A stretch of 36,884 nucleotides of DNA from Clostridiales bacterium (lineage in GTDB: Bacteria; Bacillota; Clostridia; Christensenellales; Borkfalkiaceae). Where the stretch lies: assembly GCA_003523255.1 (NCBI GenBank), contig DPGH01000006.1, positions 1,477 through 38,360 on the forward strand. The letters run 5' to 3'. Both the position numbers and the translations under genes were made by a program. Each line of letters starts with the position of its first letter. The stretch's first letter is position 1. The notes under the pieces were generated by a model. That model was given only the letters and a program-made list of their open reading frames with translations, ran no database searches and was not told where the DNA came from. Positions 8,311-16,625 of this stretch are shown here, in pieces.

Positions 8311-8689
8311 AAAAGAATTGCTCGAAACGATAGCGAGAATAAGCGGCACAGACGCCCGCAAATGTATGAAATGCGGCAAATGCTCGGGCAGGTGTCCCGC
8401 TTATAAGGATATGGATATAAGACCGCACCAGTTCGTAAATTATCTTGTAGAGGGCAAAATCGATAAACTTCTTAATTGTAAGGCGATATACAATTGCCTT
8501 TCGTGTATGGCTTGCGTAGAGCGTTGTCCGAGAGGTGTCGCGCCGCAAGGCGTTATCGAGGCTGTGAGAGATGCGGTTATAAGAACGCAAGGCAAAAATG
8601 CAGTTTCGGCAGAAGAAATAAGAGAAAAAATCACGAGCGAAACGCCTCAACAATTGATAACCTCGGCGTACCGTAAATACAATAAGTAA
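8303..8689 (+). CDS. hdrC: Heterodisulfide reductase subunit C-like ferredoxin protein
   Basis: This 128-residue iron-sulfur protein has two CxxCxxCxxxCP motifs: C21/C24/C27/C31 and C65/C68/C71/C75. They predict two [4Fe-4S] cubanes that wire HdrA to HdrB. The length and the helical region between the motifs fit soluble HdrC, not the membrane-associated HdrE-linked type. It overlaps the end of hdrB by 8 bases and is separated from hdrA by 24 bases containing AAAGGAT. The order B-C-A differs from the A-B-C order of Desulfovibrio flx-hdr clusters. Confidence 0.92.
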   Translation: MDKKELLETIARISGTDARKCMKCGKCSGRCPAYKDMDIRPHQFVNYLVEGKIDKLLNCKAIYNCLSCMACVERCPRGVAPQGVIEAVRDAVIRTQGKNAVSAEEIREKITSETPQQLITSAYRKYNK

Positions 8690-8713
8690 AATCAGAGCAA
8701 AGGATAAATTTTT

Positions 8714-10705
8714 ATGCAAAAAATAGGCGTGTTCATCTGCCATTGCGGCACAAATATCGCGGCGACCGTAGACGTAAAACAACTCGTCGAAGCGATAAAA
8801 AGCGAAAACGGAGTTGTTTTTGCCGCGGATTATCAGTATATGTGTTCCGAAAACGGACAGCAACTTATCAAAAACGCGATAAAAGACTACGCGTTAAACG
8901 CGATAGTAGTCGGGTCGTGCTCTCCGCGTATGCATGAGGCGACTTTCAGAAGGGCGGCGTCCGCAGCGGGGCTAAATCCGTATATGGTAGAAGTCGCGAA
9001 CATCAGGGAACAATGCTCCTGGATACATAAAGACGTAGCCGAGGCAACCGAAAAAGCGCTCGTATTGCTTAGAACCGCGGTTGCGAAGGTTAAATTAAAC
9101 GCGCCGCTTACCGAAGGCGAAAGCCCCGTAATCAAACGCGCGCTCGTAATAGGCGGCGGTATTGCGGGTATACAAGCCGCGCTCGATATTGCCGAAGCGG
9201 GTTATCCCGTCGATATAGTCGAAAAAAATCCCACTATCGGCGGCAGAATGAGCCAACTCGACAAAACGTTTCCGACTCTCGATTGTTCGGCATGCATACT
9301 TACGCCTAAAATGGTAGACTGCGCGCAAAGCGACAAAATCGAAATTCTTTCCTATTCCGAGGTTGAAGCGGTTAAAGGCTTCGTCGGTAATTTTACGGTT
9401 AAAATAAAAAGAAAAGCAAGGTTCGTAGACGAGAAAAAATGTACCGGCTGTAAAGTCTGTATGGAAAAATGTCCTTCCAAAAAAGGACTTAACGAATTTA
9501 ATATAAACCTCAACAATCGCACCGCGATTTACATTCCGTTTGCGCAGGCAATTCCGAACGTCGCCGTTATAGACCCGGAGCAGTGTATTAAACTCAAAAC
9601 GGGAAAGTGCGGCGTGTGCAGCAAATTCTGCGGCGCGGGAGCGATAAACTACGATATGAAAGACGAGTTTATCGAAAGAGAATACGGCGCGATAGTAGTT
9701 GCAACGGGTTTTAAACCGATAAACGTTTCCGCGTTTAACGAATACGGATACGACGACAATAAAGACGTTATCACTTCGCTTGAACTCGAAAGGCTTATGA
9801 ACGCCGCGGGACCGACGAACGGCGTGCTTTTGCGCCCGTCCGACGGCACTCACCCCAAGGTTATAACTTTTATACAATGCGTCGGATCGAGAGACGTTTC
9901 CGGGTGCGGCAAACCGTACTGCAGTAAAATTTGTTGCATGTATACGGCAAAACACGCAATGCTGATAAGAGAAAAATATCCGGATACCGAAGTTCACGTT
10001 TTTTATATAGACGTGAGAACTCCCGGTAAAAATTATGACGAATTTTACCGCCGCGCGGTAGAACAGTACGGTGTTGACTACATAAAAGGTATGGTCGGCA
10101 AGGTCTACGAAGAGAACGGCAAACTTATGGTTCAGGGTTCCGATCTTATCAATAACGACCAAATAACGATACCTTCGGATATGGTCGTGCTTGCGACGGC
10201 AATCGAGCCGGAGCCTTCGGTAAGGAAAATTGCCACGCTTTTAACGGCGAGCATAGATACCAACAACTTTTTAACCGAAGCGCACCCCAAATTAAAACCG
10301 GTAGAAAGCCCCACCGCGGGCGTATATCTTGCGGGCGTTTGTCAGGGTCCGAAAGATATTCCGGAAACGGTTTCGCAGGCTTCCGCTTGCGCGGCGAAGG
10401 TTATAGGACTTCTTGCCAAAGATAAACTCAAAACCAACCCGTGCGTCGCGCACTCCGACCCGAATGCTTGTAACGGTTGTTCGCAATGCGCAAACGTCTG
10501 CGCTTACGGGGCGATAGGTTACGAATTGAAAGAATTCCGTTTAGGCGGCGGCAAAACCGAAAAACGCCGCGTGGCGGTAGTAAACCCTGCGGTATGCCAG
10601 GGTTGCGGCGCATGTACGGTAACTTGTCCGTCCGGCGCGATGGACTTGTCGGGCTTTTCTTATAAACAGGTAATGAGCGAGGTAGAACAAATATGCAGGG
10701 TATAA
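8714..10705 (+). CDS. hdrA: Heterodisulfide reductase subunit A-like flavoprotein (electron-bifurcating core)
   Basis: This 663-residue protein has the full HdrA layout. An N-terminal Cys-containing domain (residues 1-130) is followed by the FAD site with glycine motif GGGIAG at 147-152. The HdrA-specific segment LDCSACILTPKM spans 189-200. An inserted ferredoxin (C243/C246/C249/C253) and a further cysteine group (EQC...GKCGVCSKFC, about 295-310) come next, and two C-terminal [4Fe-4S] motifs lie near the end (NGCSQCANVC and QGCGACTVTC). In studied HdrA proteins this FAD splits electron pairs between a low-potential path to ferredoxin and a high-potential path to HdrBC. It is the central subunit of the predicted complex. 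Its last 13 bases overlap the start of flxD. Confidence 0.95.
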   Translation: MQKIGVFICHCGTNIAATVDVKQLVEAIKSENGVVFAADYQYMCSENGQQLIKNAIKDYALNAIVVGSCSPRMHEATFRRAASAAGLNPYMVEVANIREQCSWIHKDVAEATEKALVLLRTAVAKVKLNAPLTEGESPVIKRALVIGGGIAGIQAALDIAEAGYPVDIVEKNPTIGGRMSQLDKTFPTLDCSACILTPKMVDCAQSDKIEILSYSEVEAVKGFVGNFTVKIKRKARFVDEKKCTGCKVCMEKCPSKKGLNEFNINLNNRTAIYIPFAQAIPNVAVIDPEQCIKLKTGKCGVCSKFCGAGAINYDMKDEFIEREYGAIVVATGFKPINVSAFNEYGYDDNKDVITSLELERLMNAAGPTNGVLLRPSDGTHPKVITFIQCVGSRDVSGCGKPYCSKICCMYTAKHAMLIREKYPDTEVHVFYIDVRTPGKNYDEFYRRAVEQYGVDYIKGMVGKVYEENGKLMVQGSDLINNDQITIPSDMVVLATAIEPEPSVRKIATLLTASIDTNNFLTEAHPKLKPVESPTAGVYLAGVCQGPKDIPETVSQASACAAKVIGLLAKDKLKTNPCVAHSDPNACNGCSQCANVCAYGAIGYELKEFRLGGGKTEKRRVAVVNPAVCQGCGACTVTCPSGAMDLSGFSYKQVMSEVEQICRV

Positions 10706-11142
10706 CCGAAAATAAAGAATTTAAGCCTAATATAGTGGCGTTTTGCTGTAACTGGTGTTCTTACGCGGGCGCGGATCTTGCGGGGTCGTCCCGTCTTTCG
10801 TATCCTGCCAACGTAAAAATCATAAGAGTGCCGTGTTCGTGCAGAGTAAACCCGACCTTTATACTTAAAGCCTTTCAGCAGGGGGCGGACGGCGTGATAC
10901 TGTGCGGTTGCCACCCCGGGGATTGCCATTACGTAACGGGCAATTATTACGCGAGAAGAAGAATGTCTCTTTTATTCGATTTTTTGAACTATCTCGGCGT
11001 AGAAAAAGAGCGTACGCGGGTGGAATGGGTTTCCGCCGCGGAAGGCGCGAAATTTTCCGCGGTAATGAACGACTTCGTAAAAAAAATAACCGAACTCGGC
11101 GAAAATACAAGACTTCGCGATCTTCGCGTTAAAGGAGAATAA
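10693..11142 (+). CDS. flxD: MvhD/FlxD-like [2Fe-2S] electron-transfer subunit
   Basis: This 149-residue protein is of the MvhD family (the small iron-sulfur subunit that docks onto HdrA). Its cysteines are C18/C19/C22, C48/C50 and C71/C73/C78, with the family pattern FCCNWCSYAGAD and ILCGCHPGDCHY. In methanogens MvhD links [NiFe]-hydrogenase to HdrA. In Flx systems FlxD passes electrons from the NADH-oxidising FlxABC to HdrA. No [NiFe]-hydrogenase gene is nearby and FlxA-like NADH module genes follow, so FlxD is the better name. It starts inside the hdrA 3' end and is one base from flxC. Confidence 0.92.
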   Translation: MQGITENKEFKPNIVAFCCNWCSYAGADLAGSSRLSYPANVKIIRVPCSCRVNPTFILKAFQQGADGVILCGCHPGDCHYVTGNYYARRRMSLLFDFLNYLGVEKERTRVEWVSAAEGAKFSAVMNDFVKKITELGENTRLRDLRVKGE

Positions 11143-11143
11143 C

Positions 11144-12121
11144 ATGACCGAACTTGAAAACGCGTTGACGAAAAAGGCGAAAGAACTGCTTTTAAACGGC
11201 ATGGCGCAAAGAATAGTCGGGTGGAAAAAGGGCGAGTTTTTTCACGATCCGTCGCCAGCGACTTTCGAAACGGAAGAAAGTTTGTCGCAATTCGTTTATA
11301 ACGATTTTTGCGGAGCGAATTTATCCAAATATCTTATAGAAATCAATAAAAAAGACGGCGTTTCGGTCGTATTTTTGAAGCCGTGCGACACTTACAGTTT
11401 TAACGAACTCGTAAAAGAACACCGTATCGAAAGAGAGAAATTTATCGTAATCGGTACCGAATGTCACGGCAAAATCGACCCGTACAAACTTTTTAATGCG
11501 GGTGCGGACGGAGTTATCGGAGAACGTCTTGACGGCGACAAAATCGTTGTTGATACCTTAGACGGAGAAAAATCGTTTAATCGAAGCGAGGTTCTTTTGG
11601 AAAGGTGCCTGACTTGTAAAAGCAAAAAGTTCGCCGTTTCAGACGAAACGGTGGTTTTACGGGAAATGGACGAAAAAACAGACGACAGATTTTCCGAGGT
11701 TAAAAAACTCGAGGCGATGACCGAAAGAGAGCGTTTCGAGTTCTGGAAAAAGCAACTTTCAAAATGCATAAGGTGTAACGCGTGCAGAAACGTTTGTCCC
11801 GCATGTTCTTGCGTAAAGTGCGTTTTCGATAACGCGGACTCCGGAGTTGCGGCAAAAGCCAATGACGATTCTTTCGAAGAGCAACTTTATCACGTTATAA
11901 GGGCTTTCCACGTGGCGGGGCGTTGTACGGACTGCGGAGAGTGTTCGAGAGTTTGTCCCGAACGTATTCCGTTACATCTGTTAAACAGAAAATTCATAAA
12001 AGACATAGACGTGTTTTATGGGGATTATCAGGCAGGAGAGGCGGTCGACGGTAAAACGCCGCTTACCGAATACTCCGTAAACGACCTCGACCCTTCTCTC
12101 GTTACGGGAGGTAATAAATGA
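11144..12121 (+). CDS. flxC: FlxC-like 4Fe-4S dicluster protein
   Basis: The product is 325 residues. The N-terminal half (about 1-190) resembles the alpha/beta domain of F420-hydrogenase/FrhB-related or FlxC proteins, with C81, C107 and a CLTC pair (C155/C158). The C-terminal half carries two cubane motifs, C208/C211/C214/C218 and C261/C264/C267/C271, plus an extra C221/C223/C226 group between them. The start follows AAGGAG, and the stop overlaps flxB by four bases (ATGA type). It is assigned by position and by the [4Fe-4S] layout to FlxC of the FlxABCD-HdrABC family described from Desulfovibrio vulgaris. An iron-sulfur wire between FlxA and FlxD is the likely role; this exact assignment is inferential. 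Confidence 0.78.
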   Translation: MTELENALTKKAKELLLNGMAQRIVGWKKGEFFHDPSPATFETEESLSQFVYNDFCGANLSKYLIEINKKDGVSVVFLKPCDTYSFNELVKEHRIEREKFIVIGTECHGKIDPYKLFNAGADGVIGERLDGDKIVVDTLDGEKSFNRSEVLLERCLTCKSKKFAVSDETVVLREMDEKTDDRFSEVKKLEAMTERERFEFWKKQLSKCIRCNACRNVCPACSCVKCVFDNADSGVAAKANDDSFEEQLYHVIRAFHVAGRCTDCGECSRVCPERIPLHLLNRKFIKDIDVFYGDYQAGEAVDGKTPLTEYSVNDLDPSLVTGGNK

Positions 12122-13149
12122 TTAAAATACTTAAAGAAAACCTCGGCGCGGCGTTCGACGCCGTAGCGAAAAGTTACGATTTGTTTTTACCTGTAAAAAC
12201 CGCGGGAACGACGAATTTCGCCCCGTACGAGAAGGACGCGGAAGTAGACTTAAATACGCTTAAAACGGTAAAAAGCGCAAAAGACTTTTTCTTTCCGCAA
12301 AGCGAAACGATGATGAAATTCCGTTTAAGCGGAAAAAACATTTCGATACAAGACGTGCGAGAAGAGAAAAAACCTTTCGTTATATTCGGCGTGCGCGGGT
12401 GCGACGTAAAGTCTTTCGATATTCTCGACAAAGTATTTTTAGACGAACCGATAGACACGTTTTATAAAGCGAGGAGGGATGCGGCGGTTATCGTTTCGCT
12501 CGCGTGCGGCTCGCCGGAACTCAGTTGTTTTTGCACTAACTTCGGCGTGGACCCCGCAAATCCCTGCGGTAACGCTACGGCGTATCTTACCGAAAACGCT
12601 TTGTATCTGCGCGCCAACGACGAAAAGGGCGAAAAACTTATCAAAGTACTATCAGATATATCCGCTCCCGCAGGCGTGAATGAAACCGAACCGGTTAAAA
12701 AGGCAATCGACGAAAAAGTTGCAAAACTTCCTTATAAAGAACTCGACCTTTCGCGCTTTAAGCCCGAAAATCTGAACGAACTTTTCGAACTCGAAGAATG
12801 GAAAAGTCTTTCGGAAGCGTGCCTCGGTTGCGGAACTTGCACTTTCGTCTGTCCGACTTGCCAGTGTTTCGACATAAGAGATTTTAAAACGCATTCGGGC
12901 GTTATGCGTTTCAGATGCTGGGATTCGTGTATGTATAAAGATTTTACGCAGATGGCGGCGGCAAATCCCAGAACGACGCAGGCACAACGTTTTCGTCAGC
13001 GGTTTATGCACAAACTCGTGTATTATCCGTCGAGATACGGCGGAACGTATTCTTGCGTAGGGTGCGGCAGGTGCGTAAACAAGTGTCCGCAACACCTTAA
13101 CATATTAAAGGTCATTAAAACCATAGGGGATAAAAAGAATGGCGATTGA
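12118..13149 (+). CDS. flxB: FlxB-like 4Fe-4S dicluster protein (AsrA/HydB-like)
   Basis: This is a 343-residue soluble protein. The N-terminal domain (about 1-220) has the GVRGCDVKSFDILD segment typical of AsrA (anaerobic sulfite reductase A) and sulfhydrogenase beta subunits, and a CFC motif at C137/C139. The C-terminal part has two cubane motifs, C235/C238/C241/C245 and C313/C316/C319/C323. The gene overlaps flxC by 4 bases and flxA by 11 bases. AsrA-like plus AsrB-like neighbours could suggest sulfite reductase, but the catalytic AsrC is absent and HdrABC/MvhD genes adjoin. FlxB of an NADH-oxidising complex is therefore favoured. Confidence 0.82.
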   Translation: MIKILKENLGAAFDAVAKSYDLFLPVKTAGTTNFAPYEKDAEVDLNTLKTVKSAKDFFFPQSETMMKFRLSGKNISIQDVREEKKPFVIFGVRGCDVKSFDILDKVFLDEPIDTFYKARRDAAVIVSLACGSPELSCFCTNFGVDPANPCGNATAYLTENALYLRANDEKGEKLIKVLSDISAPAGVNETEPVKKAIDEKVAKLPYKELDLSRFKPENLNELFELEEWKSLSEACLGCGTCTFVCPTCQCFDIRDFKTHSGVMRFRCWDSCMYKDFTQMAAANPRTTQAQRFRQRFMHKLVYYPSRYGGTYSCVGCGRCVNKCPQHLNILKVIKTIGDKKNGD

Positions 13150-13966
13150 AAATCTTATACCGAGCGTCGGAGTTATAACCGATATAAGAAAAGACACCGC
13201 AGACGTTAAAACGTTCAGAGTTGTGGGAACAGACGGTAAAAAACTTTTCGAACATCTCCCGGGACAATGCGCAATGGTTTCGGTACCCGGCGCCGGCGAA
13301 TGTATGTTTTCGATAACTTCTTCGCCGACGAACGAAGAGTATATGGAATTTTCCATCAAAAAGTGCGGTTGCGTAACGAACGTTATTCACTCGCTCGAAG
13401 TCGGCAGTCAGATTACCGTCAGGGGACCTTACGGCAGAAATTTCCCCGTAGAGGGCGATTTTAAGGGCAAAGATTTGCTGTTTATCGCTGGCGGTATAGG
13501 GCTTGCGCCCCTCCGCAGCGTAATAAATTACGTAAGGCATTATCGTGAAAACTACGGCAAAGTCGTTTTGGTTTACGGCGCAAGAAGCGCGGAAGACCTT
13601 GTTGACATAGAAGAAATAAAAACCGAATGGTCTAACGAAAAAGATTTTGAAGTGTATCTTACTATAGACAGACCCGAAGACGGGTGGAACGGGCACGTCG
13701 GTTTTGTGCCGGCATACGTAAAGGAACTCGGACTCGACCCGAACATGACTGCGGTTTTATGCGGTCCGCCTATAATGATAAAGTTCACGCTTCAGGGGCT
13801 GTTGGAATCGGGTTTTAAAAAAGAGAAGGTTTATACAACTCTCGAACTTCGTATGAAATGCGGCATAGGTAAGTGCGGCAGATGCAACGTGGGCGATAAA
13901 TTCGTTTGTAAAGACGGACCCGTGTTCCGTATGGACGAACTCGAAGAACTACCCGACGAATATTAA
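13139..13966 (+). CDS. flxA: FlxA-like FAD/NAD(P)H-binding oxidoreductase subunit
   Basis: This 275-residue protein is of the ferredoxin-NADP reductase superfamily, AsrB/DHODB-electron-transfer type. The FAD-binding segment is SITSSP (58-63). The NAD(P)-binding loop is GGIGLAPLR (118-126) and the CGPP motif is at 208-211. A C-terminal [2Fe-2S] site is formed by C241, C246, C249 and C257. It is the NADH entry point of the predicted Flx-Hdr complex: hydride goes to FAD, then to FlxB/C/D and HdrA. It is the last flx gene. A 13-base gap with AAGGAG separates it from frdB, and the strand and spacing imply the same transcript. Confidence 0.88.
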   Translation: MAIENLIPSVGVITDIRKDTADVKTFRVVGTDGKKLFEHLPGQCAMVSVPGAGECMFSITSSPTNEEYMEFSIKKCGCVTNVIHSLEVGSQITVRGPYGRNFPVEGDFKGKDLLFIAGGIGLAPLRSVINYVRHYRENYGKVVLVYGARSAEDLVDIEEIKTEWSNEKDFEVYLTIDRPEDGWNGHVGFVPAYVKELGLDPNMTAVLCGPPIMIKFTLQGLLESGFKKEKVYTTLELRMKCGIGKCGRCNVGDKFVCKDGPVFRMDELEELPDEY

Positions 13967-13979
13967 GAAGGAGCGGGAA

Positions 13980-14654
13980 ATGGAAAACAAAGTAAACGTT
14001 TATTTTTTCGGTAAAAAATATCTCGTGCCGGCAAGCCTTACCATTATGAAGGCTATGGAATACGCCGGTTACAGACTCGTAAGAGGGTGCGGCTGTCGCA
14101 ACGGTTTCTGCGGCGCGTGCGCTACCATTTACAGAATAAAGGGCAAACAGGAACTTAAAACCTGCCTTGCATGCCAAACGCAGGTAGAAGAGGGTATGTA
14201 TGTGGCAACGTTGCCGTTTTTTCCGCTCGTAAAACAAGTTTACGATATGGAAAAGATAAAGCCTACCGAGCAGATTATGATGCAACTTTACCCCGAAATT
14301 TATTCGTGCATAGGTTGCAACGCTTGCACCAAGTCGTGTACGCAGGGGCTTAACGTAATGCAGTACATCGCGTACGCCCAACGCGGCGAGTTCAAAAAAT
14401 GCGCGGAAGAAAGTTTCGATTGCGTTATGTGCGGCGTTTGTTCGGCGCGTTGCCCCGCGGGCATATCTCATCCGCAAGTAGCGGAACTTGCCAGAAGGCT
14501 TTACGGCAAATACATCGCTCCAGAGTGCAAGCACCTTGAAAAACGCGTAGAAGAAATCGAGCGCGGCGACTTTAAAGCGATACTCGAAAGCGTGATGAAT
14601 AAGCCCGTAGACGAACTTAAAGAACTTTATAACAACAGGGATATAGAGAAATAA
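13980..14654 (+). CDS. frdB: Fumarate reductase/succinate dehydrogenase iron-sulfur subunit-like protein
   Basis: The product is 224 residues. A plant-type [2Fe-2S] domain lies at residues 1-75, with the SdhB-like motif CRNGFCGAC (C39/C44/C47) and a fourth ligand at C62 or C65. Two four-cysteine motifs follow, C110/C113/C116/C120 and C148/C151/C154/C158, so three clusters are expected. No quinone-site or membrane-anchor partner gene is present. In archaeal thiol:fumarate reductase TfrB, an SdhB-like part is fused to an HdrB-like CCG part. Here the SdhB-like part stands alone and HdrB is encoded separately upstream. It is probably the electron conduit from the Hdr/Flx complex to FrdA. A tail of about 65 residues after the last cluster is charged and helical. 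Confidence 0.86.
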   Translation: MENKVNVYFFGKKYLVPASLTIMKAMEYAGYRLVRGCGCRNGFCGACATIYRIKGKQELKTCLACQTQVEEGMYVATLPFFPLVKQVYDMEKIKPTEQIMMQLYPEIYSCIGCNACTKSCTQGLNVMQYIAYAQRGEFKKCAEESFDCVMCGVCSARCPAGISHPQVAELARRLYGKYIAPECKHLEKRVEEIERGDFKAILESVMNKPVDELKELYNNRDIEK

Positions 14655-14662
14655 GGAGATAT

Positions 14663-16267
14663 ATGTATAAATATACCGACGAACAAATCGCGTCGCTTAA
14701 AAAAGTAGAAGCTACGCGTGAAAAACGTTTGAAAGAACTTTTTCCCCGCATGACCGCGGAAGAGAAAGAAACCGTTTTAGCCGAAAATCATCCCGACTAT
14801 ATCGAAAGCGCGTACGAGAAACTTAAGATCGGTAAAAATGCCGGAGATAAGGTGCTTCACGAACTCGCTTCGCTTTTGCAGGGCAAATCCCGCGTTAGCG
14901 GAATGCAAATCGACCTTGACCATCCCGATTACGACGTAGACGTGCTTGTGATAGGCGGGGGCGGCGCGGGCGCGAGCGCGGCAATCACCGCGGCTGAAAG
15001 CGGCGCAAACGTTATGATAGTTACAAAACTTCGCATAGGCGACGCCAACACGATGATGGCGGAGGGCGGTATTCAAGCCGCGGATAAAGAAAACGACAGC
15101 CCCGCGATACATTATCTCGACGCGTTCGGCGGCGGGCATTTCGCCGCAAAGCACGAGTTATTGTATAAACTCGTAAACGACGCGCCTTCCGCTATAAAAT
15201 GGCTGTCCGATCTCGGCGTAATGTTCGATAAAGACGAGTTCGGCAATATGATAACCACTCACGGCGGCGGAACCTCGAGAAAGAGAATGCACGCTTGTAA
15301 AGATTATTCGGGCGCGGAAATAATGAGGACGCTCCGCGACGAGGTTATTAACAGAAACATTCCGGTAGTCGACTTCACTTCCGCTATAGAAATTATAAAA
15401 GACGAATTCGGCAACGCGGCGGGCGCGGTTTTAATGAATATGGAAACCGAAGAGATACTCGTTGCCAAAGCGAAAACGGTTATAATCGCTACAGGCGGCG
15501 CGGGCAGACTACATTATCAAGGTTTTCCGACCAGTAACCATTACGGCGCGACGGCAGACGGGTTAGTGCTTGCCTACCGCGCGGGGGCTAAACTTTTATA
15601 TGCCGACACTTTGCAATATCATCCTACGGGCGTTGCGGAACCCACTCAGATTTTCGGCGCGCTCGTTACCGAAAAAGTGCGCTCTCTCGGCGCGCAACTC
15701 GTAAATCGCGACGGCGAAGCGTTCGTTTATTCGCTCGAAACGCGCGACGTAACCGCTTCGTCTATAATACGCGAGTGTAAAAAACGCGGAGAGGGGGTTA
15801 AGACCACCGACGGAGTAGGCGTATGGCTCGATACGCCTATGATAGAAAAACTCGGCGGAGAAGGCACGATAGAAAAACGCATCCCCGCAATGCTCCGTAT
15901 GTTTGAAAAATACGGAATAGACATAAGGAAAGAACCTATTTTGGTATACCCGACGCTGCATTATCAAAACGGCGGCATAGATATAAGCGAAAACGGCGAA
16001 TCGTGCGTTAAAAATCTTTTCGTCGCAGGCGAAGCCGTCGGGGGAATTCACGGCAGAAACAGACTTATGGGCAATTCTCTTCTCGACGTTATTGTGTTCG
16101 GCAGAAACGCAGGTAAAAACGCCGCGGAAAGAGTGAAAAACGTTTCCGTCGGTAAACTCACTCTTGCTCACGTGAAAGAGTTCGAGGACGAGGCGAAAAG
16201 AGCGGGCGTAAATCAAACGGAAGTATCGCCAAGGCTTTTACCCGATTACAGAAGAAAAGATATGTAA
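14663..16267 (+). CDS. frdA: Fumarate reductase-type flavoprotein, soluble
   Basis: The product is 534 residues. The FAD dinucleotide-binding motif is VLVIGGGGAGASAA at about 94-107. The active-site set of the SdhA/FrdA family is present: HPTG at 320-323, the ETRD arginine R361, LHYQNGG around H433, and GRNRLMGNSLLD at 465-475. The histidine that binds FAD covalently in SdhA is replaced (ANTMMAEGGI), so FAD should be non-covalent. An N-terminal extension of about 90 mostly helical residues precedes the FAD fold, and the usual C-terminal helical domain of SdhA/FrdA is almost missing (only about 55 residues after the last FAD motif). L-aspartate oxidase is the main alternative, but the FrdB neighbour and LQYHPTG context favour fumarate reduction. 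No signal peptide is seen, so it acts in the cytoplasm. Confidence 0.87.
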   Translation: MYKYTDEQIASLKKVEATREKRLKELFPRMTAEEKETVLAENHPDYIESAYEKLKIGKNAGDKVLHELASLLQGKSRVSGMQIDLDHPDYDVDVLVIGGGGAGASAAITAAESGANVMIVTKLRIGDANTMMAEGGIQAADKENDSPAIHYLDAFGGGHFAAKHELLYKLVNDAPSAIKWLSDLGVMFDKDEFGNMITTHGGGTSRKRMHACKDYSGAEIMRTLRDEVINRNIPVVDFTSAIEIIKDEFGNAAGAVLMNMETEEILVAKAKTVIIATGGAGRLHYQGFPTSNHYGATADGLVLAYRAGAKLLYADTLQYHPTGVAEPTQIFGALVTEKVRSLGAQLVNRDGEAFVYSLETRDVTASSIIRECKKRGEGVKTTDGVGVWLDTPMIEKLGGEGTIEKRIPAMLRMFEKYGIDIRKEPILVYPTLHYQNGGIDISENGESCVKNLFVAGEAVGGIHGRNRLMGNSLLDVIVFGRNAGKNAAERVKNVSVGKLTLAHVKEFEDEAKRAGVNQTEVSPRLLPDYRRKDM

Positions 16268-16285
16268 AAAAAGGAGAATAAAAAA

Positions 16286-16615
16286 ATGTTATCTACTTTA
16301 TCCACTATTTGCGAAATCATAATGGTTATATGTTTCGGCGCGAGTTGGCCTTTTAACATAATAAAGGCTTATAAAGCCCGTTCGACCAAGGGCACGAGTT
16401 TGCTGTTTATGTCCCTTATCGGCATAGGTTATCTCGGCGGAATAGGTTGTAAAATTTTCACGCTTATAGAAAAGGGTTCGCTTACGCCTTTAAGTTACGT
16501 TGCGTTTGCGTTTTACTTTATAAACCTTGCAATGGTTACCGCAGGTGTGATAATATACTTCCGTAATAAAAAAATTGAAAACGCTGCCGCGAGCGAAAAA
16601 AACAACGCGGAGTAA
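16286..16615 (+). CDS. Small PQ-loop/SemiSWEET-like membrane protein
   Basis: This 109-residue protein has three predicted membrane helices (about residues 5-25, 38-60 and 68-93) and a charged C-terminal tail. The first loop reads WPFNIIKAYKARSTKGTSLL, which resembles the PQ-loop signature (P-x-x-I/L, then a K-x-x-S/T-K-G-x-S turn) of SemiSWEET and PQ-loop proteins. These work as dimers and transport small solutes. It sits 18 bases after frdA with AAGGAG, so it is the next gene of the same operon. The substrate is unknown. A link to fumarate, malate or succinate movement is speculation based only on position. Confidence 0.7.
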   Translation: MLSTLSTICEIIMVICFGASWPFNIIKAYKARSTKGTSLLFMSLIGIGYLGGIGCKIFTLIEKGSLTPLSYVAFAFYFINLAMVTAGVIIYFRNKKIENAAASEKNNAE

Positions 16616-16625
16616 GGAGAAAAAG

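Noticed and set aside
9095..10162. Long antisense open frame (355 codons) opposite hdrA
   Set aside because: It lies wholly inside hdrA, has low-complexity Phe/Arg/Tyr-rich sequence typical of shadow frames, and has no ribosome site or known motif.
10693..11142. MvhD as evidence for a [NiFe]-hydrogenase
   Set aside because: No [NiFe] large or small subunit is present; FlxABC-like genes follow, which is the NADH version of the module.
12118..13966. Anaerobic sulfite reductase AsrAB
   Set aside because: AsrA- and AsrB-like subunits are present, but the sirohaem catalytic subunit AsrC is not, and the neighbours are hdrABC and mvhD-like genes.
14663..16267. L-aspartate oxidase (NadB)
   Set aside because: Non-covalent FAD is shared with NadB, but the LQYHPTG context and an adjacent SdhB-like iron-sulfur gene point to fumarate reductase; no NAD biosynthesis genes adjoin.
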